52,617 nucleotides of DNA from Cyanobacteriota bacterium (GTDB lineage: Bacteria; Cyanobacteriota; Cyanobacteriia; PCC-6307; Cyanobiaceae), in contig JAPLIC010000056.1 of assembly GCA_026389315.1 (NCBI GenBank), positions 1 through 52,617 of the forward strand, in the 5' to 3' direction. Made by a program: the position numbers and the translations under genes. Shown piece after piece: positions 18,660 to 27,730 of this stretch (positions are counted from its first letter, which is position 1; each line of letters opens with the position of its first letter). Under the pieces are notes generated by a model that did no database searches, was not told where the DNA came from, and saw only the letters and a list, made by a program, of their open reading frames with translations.

Positions 18660-20822
18660 CTAAGGCCCTGGCGCGCAGAGCAAGTCAGCTTGCCCCGACC
18701 CCAAAGGCCGCCAGCCGTCCAGATCCACATCCTGCAGCAGCGGTGCGGCCACCATCAAGACCAGGCTGCGGCCGGCCAGGTTGATCTGGGGCTCGGAGCA
18801 GGCTTGGGGCTGGGCCGGCAGGTCCTGGGGGCTGGGCAGGCCAGTATCAATCACCCGCAACCAGCCCAGGGGGGCCTGCGGCAGCGCAAAGGTCATGGGT
18901 TGGTAATAGGCATTCATGCCGCACCAGAGCAGCGGGCCCCGCCCAAAGTCACTGAGGCTCCAAGCCAGGGAGTGGGACCAACTGGCCCAATCGGGTTTGT
19001 ATAAATCCACCCCATGCCATTCGCGCCAGGGAAGGCCGCTGTCCCTGGCCCCGCTAGGGGGGGGGGCACTGGCCAGGGGGGTCTCTGGATTGAGCAGGGG
19101 AGCCAGGGTCTGGCGCAGGTTGATCAATCGCTTCAAGAAATCCAGCAAGGCCCGATCGTCGGCATCGGGTTTCCAGTGCATCCAGCCGAGGGGGTTGTTC
19201 TGGCACCAGGTGTTGTTGTTGCCCCCCTGGCTGCGGCGCACCTCATCGCCCATCAGCAGCATCGGCACCCCCGGGGCCAGCAACAGGGTGGCTAACAGAT
19301 TGCGCAACTGGCGTTGGCGCATGGCTTCGATGGCGCCATCGTTGCTTGGACCCTCGACACCGTGGTTCCAGCTGTTGTTGTGGTTGTCGCCATCGCTGTC
19401 GTTCTCCCCATTGGCCAGGTTGTGCTTGCGGTCGTAGCTCACCAGATCGGCCAGGGTGAAGCCGTCATGGGCGGTGAGGAAAGTGATCTGGCGGCCCAGG
19501 GGTGCGGGCTGGCCGCCGTAGAGATCGGGGCTGCCGGCGAGCCTCTGGCCCAACAGCCAGGCGCAGCGCTCGTCCCCCTTCCAAAAACGGCGCAGATCAT
19601 CCCGGAAGCGACCGTTCCAGGCCGCCACCCGCTGGGCCGGAAAATCCGCCAGCCGGTAGAGCCCGCCGCAGTCCCAGGGCTCACTGATCAGCTTGAGGTC
19701 GCTGAGGTCGGGATCGGCCTCCATCTCCTCAAACAGGGGTGGCATGTCGAGGGGCATCAACTCCTCCCCCCGGGCCAGGGCAATGCCCAGGTCGAAGCGG
19801 AAACCATCGATGCCCAGCTCGATGGCCCAGCAACGCAGCGATTCCAGAATCAGGCGCCGGGCCAGGGGGCGATTGGCGGCGATGCTGTTGCCGCAACCAC
19901 TGACATCCAAATAATCGCCGTTGGCATTCTGGTGGTAGTAGTGGCGATCGGCCAAGCCCCGCCAGCTCAAGGTGGGACCCGCCTGGTTGCCCTCGCTGGT
20001 GTGGTTGTAAACCACATCCAAAATCACCTCGAGACCCGCTTGGTGGGCGGCGCTCACCAGTTGGCGCACCTCCTGACGGGCCTGCAGCGGCTCGTCGCTG
20101 ACCAGATAGGTGGGGTGGGGCGCAAACCAGCTCAAGGGGCTGTAGCCCCAGTGGTTGTAGCGGCCGATGGGGGCATCCTGGGGGTCGAAGGCCATCACCG
20201 GCAGCAACTCGATCGCCGTCACCCCCAGCGTCTGCAGGTAGGGCAGGCGATCGATCAACCCCAGCAGGGTGCCCTGGCGCTCGGGGGCCACCCCACAGCC
20301 AGGTCCGCGGCTGAAGCCCCCCACATGCAGTTCGTAAATCAAGGAGCTCTGCCAGGGACGGCGCGGCCTGGGCGCCGCCTCAAAGTCGAAGCGGTCCCGC
20401 TCCGTGACAACCCCCTTGAGGCAGGTGGCCGTATTGGGGATGGCCCCGAGGGCCTGCAGGCGTTCATAGACATCCCAGCCGGTGATCGCCCGGGCGCAGG
20501 GGTCCAGCAGCACCTTGGAGGGATTGAAGCCATGGCCCCCGGGCTGCAGCGGACCAAACACCCGATAGCCGTAGCAGCAACCGAGGCCCACGCCCAGCAC
20601 CTCCACATGCCAATGGTCCCCAGAGCGGTGGCGCGGGTCCAGCTCGATCACCTGCTCGGGCTCGCGGGCGGAGCCGGAGGCAAAGATCAGCAGCTCAACC
20701 CGGGTCGCCAGGGGCGCCACCACTGAAAAATTGACACCAGCCTTGGTGACGCTGGCCCCAAGGGGCGAGGGATGTCCGATCCGGATCGCCTTCAAAAGGG
20801 CACTGGCCTTATTGGGAGCCAA
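18660..20822 (-). CDS. glgX: Isoamylase-type glycogen debranching enzyme
   Basis: Cleaves alpha-1,6 branches of glycogen (GH13, GlgX/isoamylase). The 720-residue protein has an N-terminal CBM48-like domain (GVNFSVVAPLATRVELLIF) and then the (beta/alpha)8 catalytic core. Region I is DVVYNHTSEG, region II GFRFDLGIALARGE, region III LISEPWDCGG, and region IV FLTAHDGFTLADL; the nucleophile Asp, acid Glu and stabilising Asp are all present. The C-terminal beta domain carries the expected WHGVDLYKPDWASWSHSLAW. No ATG is available near the N-terminus: the best start is TTG at 20822 (LAPNKASALLKA). It is divergent from the MBL-like gene 41 bp away. The upstream sequence suggests glycogen breakdown in the dark, but no regulator is visible. 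Confidence 0.93.
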   Translation of the reverse strand: MAPNKASALLKAIRIGHPSPLGASVTKAGVNFSVVAPLATRVELLIFASGSAREPEQVIELDPRHRSGDHWHVEVLGVGLGCCYGYRVFGPLQPGGHGFNPSKVLLDPCARAITGWDVYERLQALGAIPNTATCLKGVVTERDRFDFEAAPRPRRPWQSSLIYELHVGGFSRGPGCGVAPERQGTLLGLIDRLPYLQTLGVTAIELLPVMAFDPQDAPIGRYNHWGYSPLSWFAPHPTYLVSDEPLQARQEVRQLVSAAHQAGLEVILDVVYNHTSEGNQAGPTLSWRGLADRHYYHQNANGDYLDVSGCGNSIAANRPLARRLILESLRCWAIELGIDGFRFDLGIALARGEELMPLDMPPLFEEMEADPDLSDLKLISEPWDCGGLYRLADFPAQRVAAWNGRFRDDLRRFWKGDERCAWLLGQRLAGSPDLYGGQPAPLGRQITFLTAHDGFTLADLVSYDRKHNLANGENDSDGDNHNNSWNHGVEGPSNDGAIEAMRQRQLRNLLATLLLAPGVPMLLMGDEVRRSQGGNNNTWCQNNPLGWMHWKPDADDRALLDFLKRLINLRQTLAPLLNPETPLASAPPPSGARDSGLPWREWHGVDLYKPDWASWSHSLAWSLSDFGRGPLLWCGMNAYYQPMTFALPQAPLGWLRVIDTGLPSPQDLPAQPQACSEPQINLAGRSLVLMVAAPLLQDVDLDGWRPLGSGQADLLCAPGP

Positions 20823-20863
20823 GCTAGGTCTGATGCCAGCGAATGTTTCGCGTTGAACCCGCC

Positions 20864-21595
20864 ATGACAGCGGCCCCGCACAGCAGCGAACCGGGACGCC
20901 CCCCCAGGCCCGTGCGCTCCGATCTCTGGTTGTTTGCCCCCAACCGGGACAACCAGGGCGGCAGCGCCTGGTTTCTGGAACATTCAGATCGCGATTTGCT
21001 CATCGATGCTCCGGCCCTGACGCAGGCCAACCTGGCCTTCCTGCAGCAACGGCCCCGCCCCGGTCAGATCGTGCTGACGGGACGGGACGGCCATGGCCGT
21101 TGCCGGGCCCTGCAGGAGGCCCTCGGCTGGCCCGTGCTGGTGCAAGAACAGGAGGCCTACCTGCTGCCTGGGGTCAAGGACCTGCAAACCTTCGGCCGCG
21201 AGTACGCCCTCACCCCGGGGCTGCGGTTGCTTTGGACACCGGGGCCCAGTCCAGGGGCCTGCGTGCTGCATGCCCATGGCGGAGGCGCTGGCGGGGGTGG
21301 CAACGACGTGGATGGCCATGGCGGGGGTCTCTTTTGCGGGCGCCTGCTGGTGCCCGTTGCGCCGGGCCGCCTCGAACCCCGCCGCAGCCGCCGCTGTTTC
21401 CACTGGCCCCGGCAAATCGCCAGCCTGCGGGCCCTGCGGGCCTGGTTGCCGGTGGGCGCCCCTGGCTGGATCGCCAGCGGCGCCGGCCTGGGGGCCCTGC
21501 GGGGCGAAACCCTGGTGAGGCCAGCAGAAACGCTGCTGGCCGACCTGGAAAAACAGACCGAAATGCTGTTGTCGCAAGGGATCGACCCCCTTTGA
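20864..21595 (+). CDS. Metallo-beta-lactamase-fold-like protein lacking metal ligands
   Basis: A 243-residue protein with the strand order of a metallo-beta-lactamase fold: WLFAPNRDNQGGSAWFLEHS, DLLIDAPALTQANLAFL, then IVLTGRDGHGR where active enzymes have HxHxDH, and later LLWTPGPSPGACVLHAHGG and LFCGRLLVP in place of the usual HTPGHTPG and L-GD. The His/Asp metal-binding motif is therefore degraded, so hydrolase activity is doubtful. A Gly-rich insertion (GGGAGGGGNDVDGHGGG) is unusual. ATG 20864 (MTAAPHSSEPGRPP) is preferred to 20843. Divergent from glgX. Confidence 0.65.
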   Translation: MTAAPHSSEPGRPPRPVRSDLWLFAPNRDNQGGSAWFLEHSDRDLLIDAPALTQANLAFLQQRPRPGQIVLTGRDGHGRCRALQEALGWPVLVQEQEAYLLPGVKDLQTFGREYALTPGLRLLWTPGPSPGACVLHAHGGGAGGGGNDVDGHGGGLFCGRLLVPVAPGRLEPRRSRRCFHWPRQIASLRALRAWLPVGAPGWIASGAGLGALRGETLVRPAETLLADLEKQTEMLLSQGIDPL

Positions 21596-21809
21596 ACCGG
21601 GGCTGTCCTAGGGGGGTCTGACCAGGGTCCTTGGGGTCCTAAAGGGGGGGCTGGGGGCCAAAAACCTTGTCTAGTGGCGAATTTTCTGTTGCCGTGCTGC
21701 TCAAGTGCCCATACGATTGGCGCGCCCGTTGCCTCGGCGGTCGGTCCCGGGATCGGCTCGCCTCATCACTGGTTCCCTCGACCGCCAATCTGGAGGCCCA
21801 CCCCAACCA

Positions 21810-22085
21810 ATGAACAAAGCTGACCTCGTTAATCTCGTTGCCGCCCGCACCGAACTCACCAAAACTGATGTTTCGATGGTCGTCGACGCCGCCATCGAAA
21901 CCATCGTTGATTCGGTGGTCGAAGGCAAAAAAGTCTCGATCCTGGGCTTCGGCTCCTTCGAGCCCCGCGAGCGCTCCGCCCGTCAGGGCCTGAATCCCAA
22001 GACTGGCGAAAAGATCAAGATCCCCGCCAAGCGCGTGCCCGCCTTCACCGCCGGCAAGCTCTTCAAGGATCGCGTTCAAGGCTGA
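21810..22085 (+). CDS. DNA-binding protein HU
   Basis: A histone-like nucleoid protein of 91 residues, the family's usual length. It starts MNKADLVNLVAARTELTKTD and contains VVEGKKVSILGFGSFEPRER and GLNPKTGEKIKIPAKRVPAF, the DNA-embracing beta-arm with its conserved Pro-Ala-Lys-Arg-Val-Pro tip. A TGGAGG ribosome-binding site precedes ATG 21810. GluQ-RS follows 65 bp downstream on the same strand, but HU is likely a separate strongly expressed unit. Confidence 0.96.
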   Translation: MNKADLVNLVAARTELTKTDVSMVVDAAIETIVDSVVEGKKVSILGFGSFEPRERSARQGLNPKTGEKIKIPAKRVPAFTAGKLFKDRVQG

Positions 22086-22150
22086 TCAGCCCCGCCCTGC
22101 GCCTGCCGGACCACCTGCAAGCCCTGCTCCAGCAAGGCGTTGATTCGAGA

Positions 22151-23074
22151 GTGGGGGGCTACCGCGGTCGGTTTGCCCCCTCCCCAACCGGGCCGATGCA
22201 TCTCGGCAACCTCCGCACCGCCTTGGTCAGCTGGCTTGACGCCCGCAGCCAAGGCGGTCAGTGGCTGTTGCGTATCGATGATCTCGACAGCCCCCGTAAC
22301 CGGGCCGGAGCCATTGATTCCATTCTCGTCGATCTCCAGTGGCTGGGGTTGCGCTGGGATGGTCCCCCGATCTTCCAGGGCCAGCGCCGGGGCCTCTACG
22401 CCAGTGTGCTTTCGGCCCTGCGCCGCGATGGCTTTCTTTATCCCTGCCGCTGCAGCCGGCGCCTGTTGGCCGACATCTCCGCCCCCCACGGCCGCCTCAG
22501 CGTCTATCCAGGCTTCTGCCGTGGGCTCAAGCCCCTCTGGGGCCCCCAGAACCAGCGGCTGCCCAGTTGGCGCCTGCGACTGCCTCCCATCCCCTTGGTC
22601 TGGCAGGAGAGGGTGGCTGCGGCGGGCCGCATGCAGGGATCGAGTCAGGTCGGGGACCTCGTGTTGCGCCGCGCCGATGGGCTGATCGCTTATCACCTGG
22701 CCACCGCTGTGGATGAATTGGCCCTCGGCATCAGCGATGTGGTGCGGGGGGCCGATCTTTGGTCTTCCACCGGCGCCCAGGTGGCCGTGATCGGGTTGTT
22801 GGGCCATGCCCCGCCCCGCTATGGCCACGTGCCCCTTTGGCATGACCAGCAGGGCCAACGCCTCAGCAAGCGGGAGGGATCGGCAGGCCTATCCGGGCTG
22901 CGGGCCCAGGGGCTGGACGCCCCAGGGGTGATTGGCTTGCTGGCGGCCAGTGCCGGGCTGGTGCCGCCGGGCAGCCGGCTCTCCAGCAACGAACTTTTGC
23001 AGGAAATTGAAGGAATCAGCATTTTGCGCTGCAGCCATGGCGACCAGCCAGCAACTCTTCACAGAAACTTTTGA
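22151..23074 (+). CDS. gluQ: Glutamyl-Q tRNA(Asp) synthetase (GluQ-RS)
   Basis: Activates glutamate and attaches it to queuosine-34 of tRNA-Asp, not to tRNA-Glu. The 307-residue protein matches the catalytic half of GltX without the anticodon domain. It has YRGRFAPSPTGPMHLGNLRT (HIGH-like box), LLRIDDLDSPRN, the zinc-site cysteines CRC and YPGFCRG, and QRLSKREGSAGL as the KMSKS-equivalent. GTG 22151 is the apparent start. Full-length GltX is a separate gene at 41.6-43.0 kb, which supports the GluQ-RS call. A tRNA-Asp(GUC) gene is in this window. Confidence 0.93.
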   Translation: MGGYRGRFAPSPTGPMHLGNLRTALVSWLDARSQGGQWLLRIDDLDSPRNRAGAIDSILVDLQWLGLRWDGPPIFQGQRRGLYASVLSALRRDGFLYPCRCSRRLLADISAPHGRLSVYPGFCRGLKPLWGPQNQRLPSWRLRLPPIPLVWQERVAAAGRMQGSSQVGDLVLRRADGLIAYHLATAVDELALGISDVVRGADLWSSTGAQVAVIGLLGHAPPRYGHVPLWHDQQGQRLSKREGSAGLSGLRAQGLDAPGVIGLLAASAGLVPPGSRLSSNELLQEIEGISILRCSHGDQPATLHRNF

Positions 23075-23107
23075 TTTGAGGTCGTGATTTGGGGTCACAG
23101 TGTTCAC

Positions 23108-23389
23108 ATGAACACCAACCAGTTCCCGGAACTCCAAGTGGGGCAACCAGCCCTAGGTGAGGCGGCCTACGGCGCCGCCAACGTGGTGGCTGGATTCCGT
23201 CCCCAGCAGCAGGGCCAATCTGTTGCCGCAAAGCCTTGTCAGCAATGCGGTGGCAGCGGCATCCTGCGCAAGAACAGCGAGAGCTTCCGCACCTGCCTTA
23301 CCTGCTTGGGCCAGGGAGCACAGCCCAGCAGCAAGGGTTTGGTCTTTCCGTTGATCAGGCCCGTCTCTTCCCCTGCTGCTTCCAGATGA
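23108..23389 (+). CDS. Small DnaJ-type zinc-finger protein
   Basis: A 93-residue protein from MNTNQFPELQVGQPALGEAA with one zinc site of two CxxC-type knuckles: CQQCGGSG and, 18 residues on, CLTCLGQG, as in the cysteine-rich repeats of DnaJ or BSD2. There is no J-domain. Such single-finger proteins are common in cyanobacteria and chloroplasts and may act as thiol or assembly chaperones (family inference). Its 3' end overlaps the end of a small antisense membrane-protein gene by 35 bp. Confidence 0.72.
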   Translation: MNTNQFPELQVGQPALGEAAYGAANVVAGFRPQQQGQSVAAKPCQQCGGSGILRKNSESFRTCLTCLGQGAQPSSKGLVFPLIRPVSSPAASR

Positions 23390-23471
23390 AGAAACCGGTA
23401 ACGCCGACCACCACGCCGAGGGGGATCGCAGTGAGCAGCAGCAGGATCACGGAGGACCAATCGGTGTACAT
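23355..23471 (-). CDS. Single-membrane-span small protein (38 residues)
   Basis: A short gene, MYTDWSSVILLLLTAIPLGV, then a hydrophobic run ending in GFFIWKQQGKRRA and a stop. It has one clear transmembrane helix and a positive C-terminus, like the low-molecular-weight subunits of photosynthetic complexes (PsbX/PetM-size). It matches none of the Psb, Pet or Psa small subunits I can recall. It is antisense to the end of the zinc-finger gene, with overlapping 3' ends. The ATG at 23471 is preceded by no strong Shine-Dalgarno site. Confidence 0.62.
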   Translation of the reverse strand: MYTDWSSVILLLLTAIPLGVVVGVTGFFIWKQQGKRRA

Positions 23472-23625
23472 CCGCACACAAGAGCACAGGCAGCACGAAT
23501 TCTCTCAGCCAACTCGCCCCTAGGCACCCCGCGGGCTTGAAGTCTGGCTTGACGCCAGCGGCTTGAGGTCCATTGGCCCTAAGGTCAGAAAATTGTTGTA
23601 TGAATTCAAGTCCCCAGGTTTTCCC

Positions 23626-23874
23626 ATGCAGCATTTCTGGTCCCCGGAAATCGATCCTGCTCACCCCATGGATTGCACCCAAGCTGAGCGCTATGTGATC
23701 AAGCGGCTCGCCAGCGGGCGCTATTTGGCCATTGAGCAAGTCCACCAAGGCCTGGTTGAGGTGGATGACTCCGACGGGGCCCATCTATTCCATACCCATG
23801 AAGCAGCCTTGCGGGCTGCCGACGAACTCAATCGGCTCGGTCAGGGACCGGTGGATGTTTTGAAAGTGGAATGA
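23626..23874 (+). CDS. Conserved hypothetical protein
   Basis: An 82-residue soluble protein starting MQHFWSPEIDPAHPMDCTQA and continuing ERYVIKRLASGRYLAIEQVH, then AHLFHTHEAALRAADELNRL. It looks like a small conserved cyanobacterial protein without an assigned domain. The ATG at 23626 is chosen over an in-frame start at 23563, which adds an unconserved-looking lead. The next gene starts 111 bp downstream. Confidence 0.65.
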   Translation: MQHFWSPEIDPAHPMDCTQAERYVIKRLASGRYLAIEQVHQGLVEVDDSDGAHLFHTHEAALRAADELNRLGQGPVDVLKVE

Positions 23875-23985
23875 GGAAATGCAAATGGACGCAAAACTAG
23901 CAAATGGAGTCACATTTGATCGTTAAGTACAGACGATCCCCCCTCCCCTGCTGGATAGGGTCAAGCCAGCCGCTTCACCGCTTCG

Positions 23986-24744
23986 ATGCAACGCCACCAT
24001 TTGCGCACCTTGGCGGCCCTCTACGCCCACCCCCTGCAGCACGGGGTGCGGGTGTCCAAGGTGGAGGCCCTGCTGAGGGCGCTGGGCGCCGAAGTTAGCG
24101 AACTGGACGACCGGCGTCTCAAAATCGTCATGCCCGGCGGCCAGGAAACCTGGATCCGACCAGGCTGCGGCATCCAGTCCCCCGATCTCGATAGCGAGGC
24201 CATGCTGCGCGTCCGCCATCTGCTCCAGGAGGCTGGGGTCACAGCCGAGCATCCCGAGGCCGAGGCCGCTTCCCCCCGGGGCGACCAGAGTCACCGGCTG
24301 GTTCTGCACCTTGACCACCACCACACCGACGTCTTGCAGCTGGTGGGCGAAGGGGTCGAGCATGCGGTGCTCAAGCCCCATGGCGGCTGGGCAGGCCGCG
24401 AATCCCTCACCCATCGCCATGACCGGGACGAGGCCGGCCAACGGGCGCCGATTGACAGCGACTATCTGGCCCAGATCGTGGCGGCGATGGCCGCTGCCGA
24501 TGGGGTGCTGCTGCTGGGCCACGGCAGCGGCGAAAGCGACATGCGCCTGGTGCTGCTGGATTACCTCCAGCAGCACCGCCCCGATTTGCTCGAACGCATC
24601 GTTGGCATCGACAGTCTGTCGATGGCCCATCCCAGCGAAGCCCAGATCCTCGCCAATGCCCGCGAGCATTTCGGTAACCTTGCCCCCCGCCGACCCGTGC
24701 TGGCCCCGGGGCAGGAATACAAGCCCCTGGGCCCCCTGGCCTGA
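23986..24744 (+). CDS. Conserved hypothetical, eRF1/Vlms-like domain possible
   Basis: A 252-residue protein. The N-terminal 75 residues (KVEALLRALGAEVSELDDRR and LKIVMPGGQETWIRP) look like a small RNA- or DNA-binding module of HicA type. The second half (LVLHLDHHHTDVLQLVGEGV, ADGVLLLGHGSGESDMRLVL, YLQQHRPDLLERIVGIDSLS) resembles the release-factor-like domain found in bacterial eRF1-type proteins, including the GHGSG loop and the following helix. No operon partner is visible. The function is not established. It is followed by a strong hairpin terminator shared with clpB. Confidence 0.6.
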   Translation: MQRHHLRTLAALYAHPLQHGVRVSKVEALLRALGAEVSELDDRRLKIVMPGGQETWIRPGCGIQSPDLDSEAMLRVRHLLQEAGVTAEHPEAEAASPRGDQSHRLVLHLDHHHTDVLQLVGEGVEHAVLKPHGGWAGRESLTHRHDRDEAGQRAPIDSDYLAQIVAAMAAADGVLLLGHGSGESDMRLVLLDYLQQHRPDLLERIVGIDSLSMAHPSEAQILANAREHFGNLAPRRPVLAPGQEYKPLGPLA

Positions 24745-24754
24745 GGCCAAGAAC

Positions 24755-24779
24755 CAAAAAAGGGCCCCGGTCGGGGCCC
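24755..24779 (-). terminator. clpB Rho-independent terminator
   Basis: On the minus strand GGGCCCCGACCGGGGCCC is followed by TTTTTTGG, a strong terminator placed 37 bp after the clpB stop. On the plus strand the same stem is followed by TTT only, so it may also slow transcription of the 23986 gene. Confidence 0.85.
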
Positions 24780-24815
24780 TTTGGAGCTGGGCCGATTGCC
24801 CTTGGCTGCCTGCCT

Positions 24816-27446
24816 TCAGACCAGCACTGCCTCTGGGGAAGGTGGCTTGGCTACCTCGGCCTGACGGAAGCGCAACCGCTCGGATTCGACCTCGACGGCG
24901 ATGGTGCTGCCCATCGGGAAGGTGCCGGCGAGGATCGCCTTGGCGATCGGGGTTTCCAGCTCTTTCTGGATGGCGCGCTTGAGGGGCCGGGCCCCGTAAA
25001 CGGGGTCGTAACCCACGGCCGCCAGCCAGTCGAGGGCTGCGGCATTCAGATTCAGGCCTAGTTTTCTATCTTCCAGGCGCTGGGCCAGGCGCTTCACCTG
25101 CAGATCGACGATCTGGCGCAGTTCCTCCTGCTTGAGGCTGTGGAAGATGATCGATTCATCGAGCCGGTTGAGGAATTCGGGGCGGAAATGGGCCCGCAGG
25201 GCCTCATTCACCCGCCGCTCCATTTCGCCGTGGCGGGCTGGATCACCGGCGAGATCGAGAATCGAAGCGCTGCCGATGTTGCTGGTGAGAATCAAGATCG
25301 TGTTGGTGAAATCCACCGTGCGACCCTGGCCATCGGTGACGCGACCGTCATCGAGGATCTGCAGCATGACATTGAAGACATCGGGGTGGGCCTTCTCCAC
25401 CTCATCAAAGAGGATCACCGCGTAGGGACGGCGCCGCACCGCTTCGGTGAGCTGGCCGCCTTCTTCGTAGCCCACATAACCCGGAGGCGCTCCGATCAGG
25501 CGGCTGACGGCGTGCTTCTCCATGTATTCGCTCATGTCGATGCGCACCATCGCCTCCTCGCTGTCGAAGAGCTGGGCGGCCAGGGCTTTCGAGAGCTCGG
25601 TCTTGCCCACACCGGTGGGGCCGAGGAACAGGAAGGAGGCAATCGGTCGATTGGGATCGGACAGCCCCGCCCGGGAGCGCTGGATGGCATCGGCCACCGC
25701 TGTGACCGCCTGCTGCTGACCAATCACCCGCGTATGCAGTTCGTCTTCGAGATGGAGCAGTTTCTCCATCTCCGACTGCACCAACTTGCTCACCGGAATG
25801 CCCGTCCACTTGGCGATCACTTCGGCGATGTCATCTTCGGTGACCTCTTCCCGCAGCAGGGTCTTGCCACTGTGGGCCCCGGTGAGCTCGGCTTCCTTGG
25901 CGGCCAGTTTTTTATTCAGCTCCCCGAGGGTGCCGTATTCGAGTTCGGCGGCGCGGTTGAGGTCGTAACTGCGCTTGGCCTGCTCGATCTGGAGCTGCAC
26001 CTGTTCGATCTCCTCTTTGATGGCCGAGAGCTCATCAATGCTGCCCTTTTCCTGCTGCCATTGGGCATTGAGGCCGCTCTGCTGCTCCGACAATTCGGCC
26101 AGCTCTTTTTCGAGCCGCTCCAGACGATCGCGGCTGGCCACATCGGATTCACGGCCCAGGGAGAGTTTCTCCATCTCCAGCTGCAGGATGCGGCGATCCA
26201 GTTCGTCGATCTCCTCTGGCTTGGAGGTGATTTCCATCTTGAGCCGCGCCGCCGATTCATCCATCAGGTCGATGGCCTTATCGGGCAGGAAGCGATCGGC
26301 GATGTAGCGGCTGCTGAGCACCGCCGCCGCCACCAGGGCGTTATCGGCAATGCGTACGCCATGGTGCACCTCATAGCGCTCCTTGAGGCCGCGCAGGATC
26401 GAAATTGTGTCCTCCACGGTGGGTTGATCCACGAACACCTGCTGGAAGCGGCGCTCCAGGGCCGGATCCTTCTCGATGTGCTGGCGGTGCTCATCGAGGG
26501 TGGTGGCGCCGATGCAGCGCAGTTCGCCCCGGGCCAGCATCGGCTTGAGCAGGTTGCTGGCGTCCATCGAGCCGCCGGCGGCACCGGCACCCACCACGGT
26601 GTGGATCTCATCGATGAACAACACGATCTGACCCTCGCTGGCGGTCACCTCCTTGAGCACCGCCTTGAGCCGCTCCTCAAATTCACCCCGGTACTTGGCA
26701 CCGGCGATCAGGGCCCCCATGTCGAGGGCAATCAGCTGGCGATTCTGCAGGGCCTGGGGCACATCGCCGTTGATGATGCGCTGGGCCAGGCCCTCCACAA
26801 TGGCGGTCTTGCCCACCCCGGGTTCGCCGATGAGGACGGGGTTGTTCTTGGTGCGGCGGCTGAGGATCTGGATCGTGCGGCGGATTTCTTCGTCGCGGCC
26901 GATGACCGGATCGAGCTTGCCGGCCTTGGCCGCTTCGGTGAGATCACGGCCGTATTTGAGCAGGGATTCGTAGGTGCCTTCGGGGTTCTGGTCGGTGACT
27001 TTCTGGCTGCCCCGCACCGCCAGGACGGCCTCCCGCAGCCGGCGGCTGTCGCTGCCCACCTGGGAGAGCAATTGTTTGCCATGGCGCTCGTCATCGGCCA
27101 GGGCCAAGAGCAGGTGCTCGACGGCGATGTAGGCGTCGTCGAATTCCTTTTTGAGGGCGTCGGCGCGATCGAGCACCGCATTGAGGCCCTTGCCCAGATA
27201 GATATTGTCGGGAGGGGCCGAAAGACTGGGTTGGGCCGCGATGGTGGCATCGAGCCTCTGGCTGAGGCTGCCCACATCCACGCCTGCCTTTTCGAGGATG
27301 CGGCTGGCCAAACCTTGCTGGGTCAGGAGCGAAGCGAACAGGTGCTCGCTTTCCATCTGCTGCTGGCGCTTCTGCTGGGCCAATTGCTGGGCGCCCACCA
27401 CGGCACCCCAGGCATTTTCTGTGAATAATTCGGCGGTGGGATGCAT
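24816..27446 (-). CDS. clpB: ATP-dependent chaperone ClpB
   Basis: A hexameric disaggregase that works with DnaK/DnaJ to rescue aggregated proteins after heat or other stress. The 876-residue protein starts [20 protein letters not shown] and has an N-domain, AAA-1 with [15 protein letters not shown], a long coiled-coil middle domain ([40 protein letters not shown]), and AAA-2 with [15 protein letters not shown]. The C-terminus resembles the usual end of ClpB. Length is normal. AGGAGG stands ahead of ATG 27446, so the longer frame to 27539 is not used. A 14-bp inverted repeat lies 95-154 bp upstream and could be a regulatory site. No CIRCE element is seen. Confidence 0.97.
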   Translation of the reverse strand: MHPTAELFTENAWGAVVGAQQLAQQKRQQQMESEHLFASLLTQQGLASRILEKAGVDVGSLSQRLDATIAAQPSLSAPPDNIYLGKGLNAVLDRADALKKEFDDAYIAVEHLLLALADDERHGKQLLSQVGSDSRRLREAVLAVRGSQKVTDQNPEGTYESLLKYGRDLTEAAKAGKLDPVIGRDEEIRRTIQILSRRTKNNPVLIGEPGVGKTAIVEGLAQRIINGDVPQALQNRQLIALDMGALIAGAKYRGEFEERLKAVLKEVTASEGQIVLFIDEIHTVVGAGAAGGSMDASNLLKPMLARGELRCIGATTLDEHRQHIEKDPALERRFQQVFVDQPTVEDTISILRGLKERYEVHHGVRIADNALVAAAVLSSRYIADRFLPDKAIDLMDESAARLKMEITSKPEEIDELDRRILQLEMEKLSLGRESDVASRDRLERLEKELAELSEQQSGLNAQWQQEKGSIDELSAIKEEIEQVQLQIEQAKRSYDLNRAAELEYGTLGELNKKLAAKEAELTGAHSGKTLLREEVTEDDIAEVIAKWTGIPVSKLVQSEMEKLLHLEDELHTRVIGQQQAVTAVADAIQRSRAGLSDPNRPIASFLFLGPTGVGKTELSKALAAQLFDSEEAMVRIDMSEYMEKHAVSRLIGAPPGYVGYEEGGQLTEAVRRRPYAVILFDEVEKAHPDVFNVMLQILDDGRVTDGQGRTVDFTNTILILTSNIGSASILDLAGDPARHGEMERRVNEALRAHFRPEFLNRLDESIIFHSLKQEELRQIVDLQVKRLAQRLEDRKLGLNLNAAALDWLAAVGYDPVYGARPLKRAIQKELETPIAKAILAGTFPMGSTIAVEVESERLRFRQAEVAKPPSPEAVLV

Positions 27447-27540
27447 CGTCAAAACCTCCTGGTGAACGGACGTGCCGGGTTTGCTGAAGTCACCGTATGA
27501 ACTGTGGCCGCAAACGCCGAGGGTTGGCACCGAACCCATC

Positions 27541-27600
27541 GGTACGGTCCTCCCCCCTCAGGATGGGTGCACCGAACCGGATGGATGGGAGGACCGAACC
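27541..27600. promoter_or_regulatory. Inverted repeat upstream of clpB
   Basis: GGTACGGTCCTCCC (27541-27554) and GGGAGGACCGAACC (27587-27600) are complementary at 13 of 14 positions across a 32-bp spacer that holds another CACCGAACCGG. Located 95-154 bp ahead of the clpB ATG. It may be an operator or an untranslated-leader stem. Confidence 0.5.
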
Positions 27601-27730
27601 AGCCTGGGCGCCAGGGGCCCAAAAGCATGCGCGGCCCTAGCCCAACTGCACTAAAGCTTGGCTCGCTGGCATGGGAAGGGAGCAAAAGCGACTTGGGCGT
27701 TTGGTTTGTTGAAAATGCTTAGAGCAATAC

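Noticed and set aside
19314..20726. Long plus-strand open frame of 470 codons opposite glgX
   Set aside because: It is the antisense of the catalytic domain of glgX, a usual by-product of high GC. No domain is recognisable.
25140..27428. Plus-strand open frame of 762 codons opposite clpB
   Set aside because: It is the antisense of conserved ClpB codons; the product is His/Gly/Val-rich with no family.
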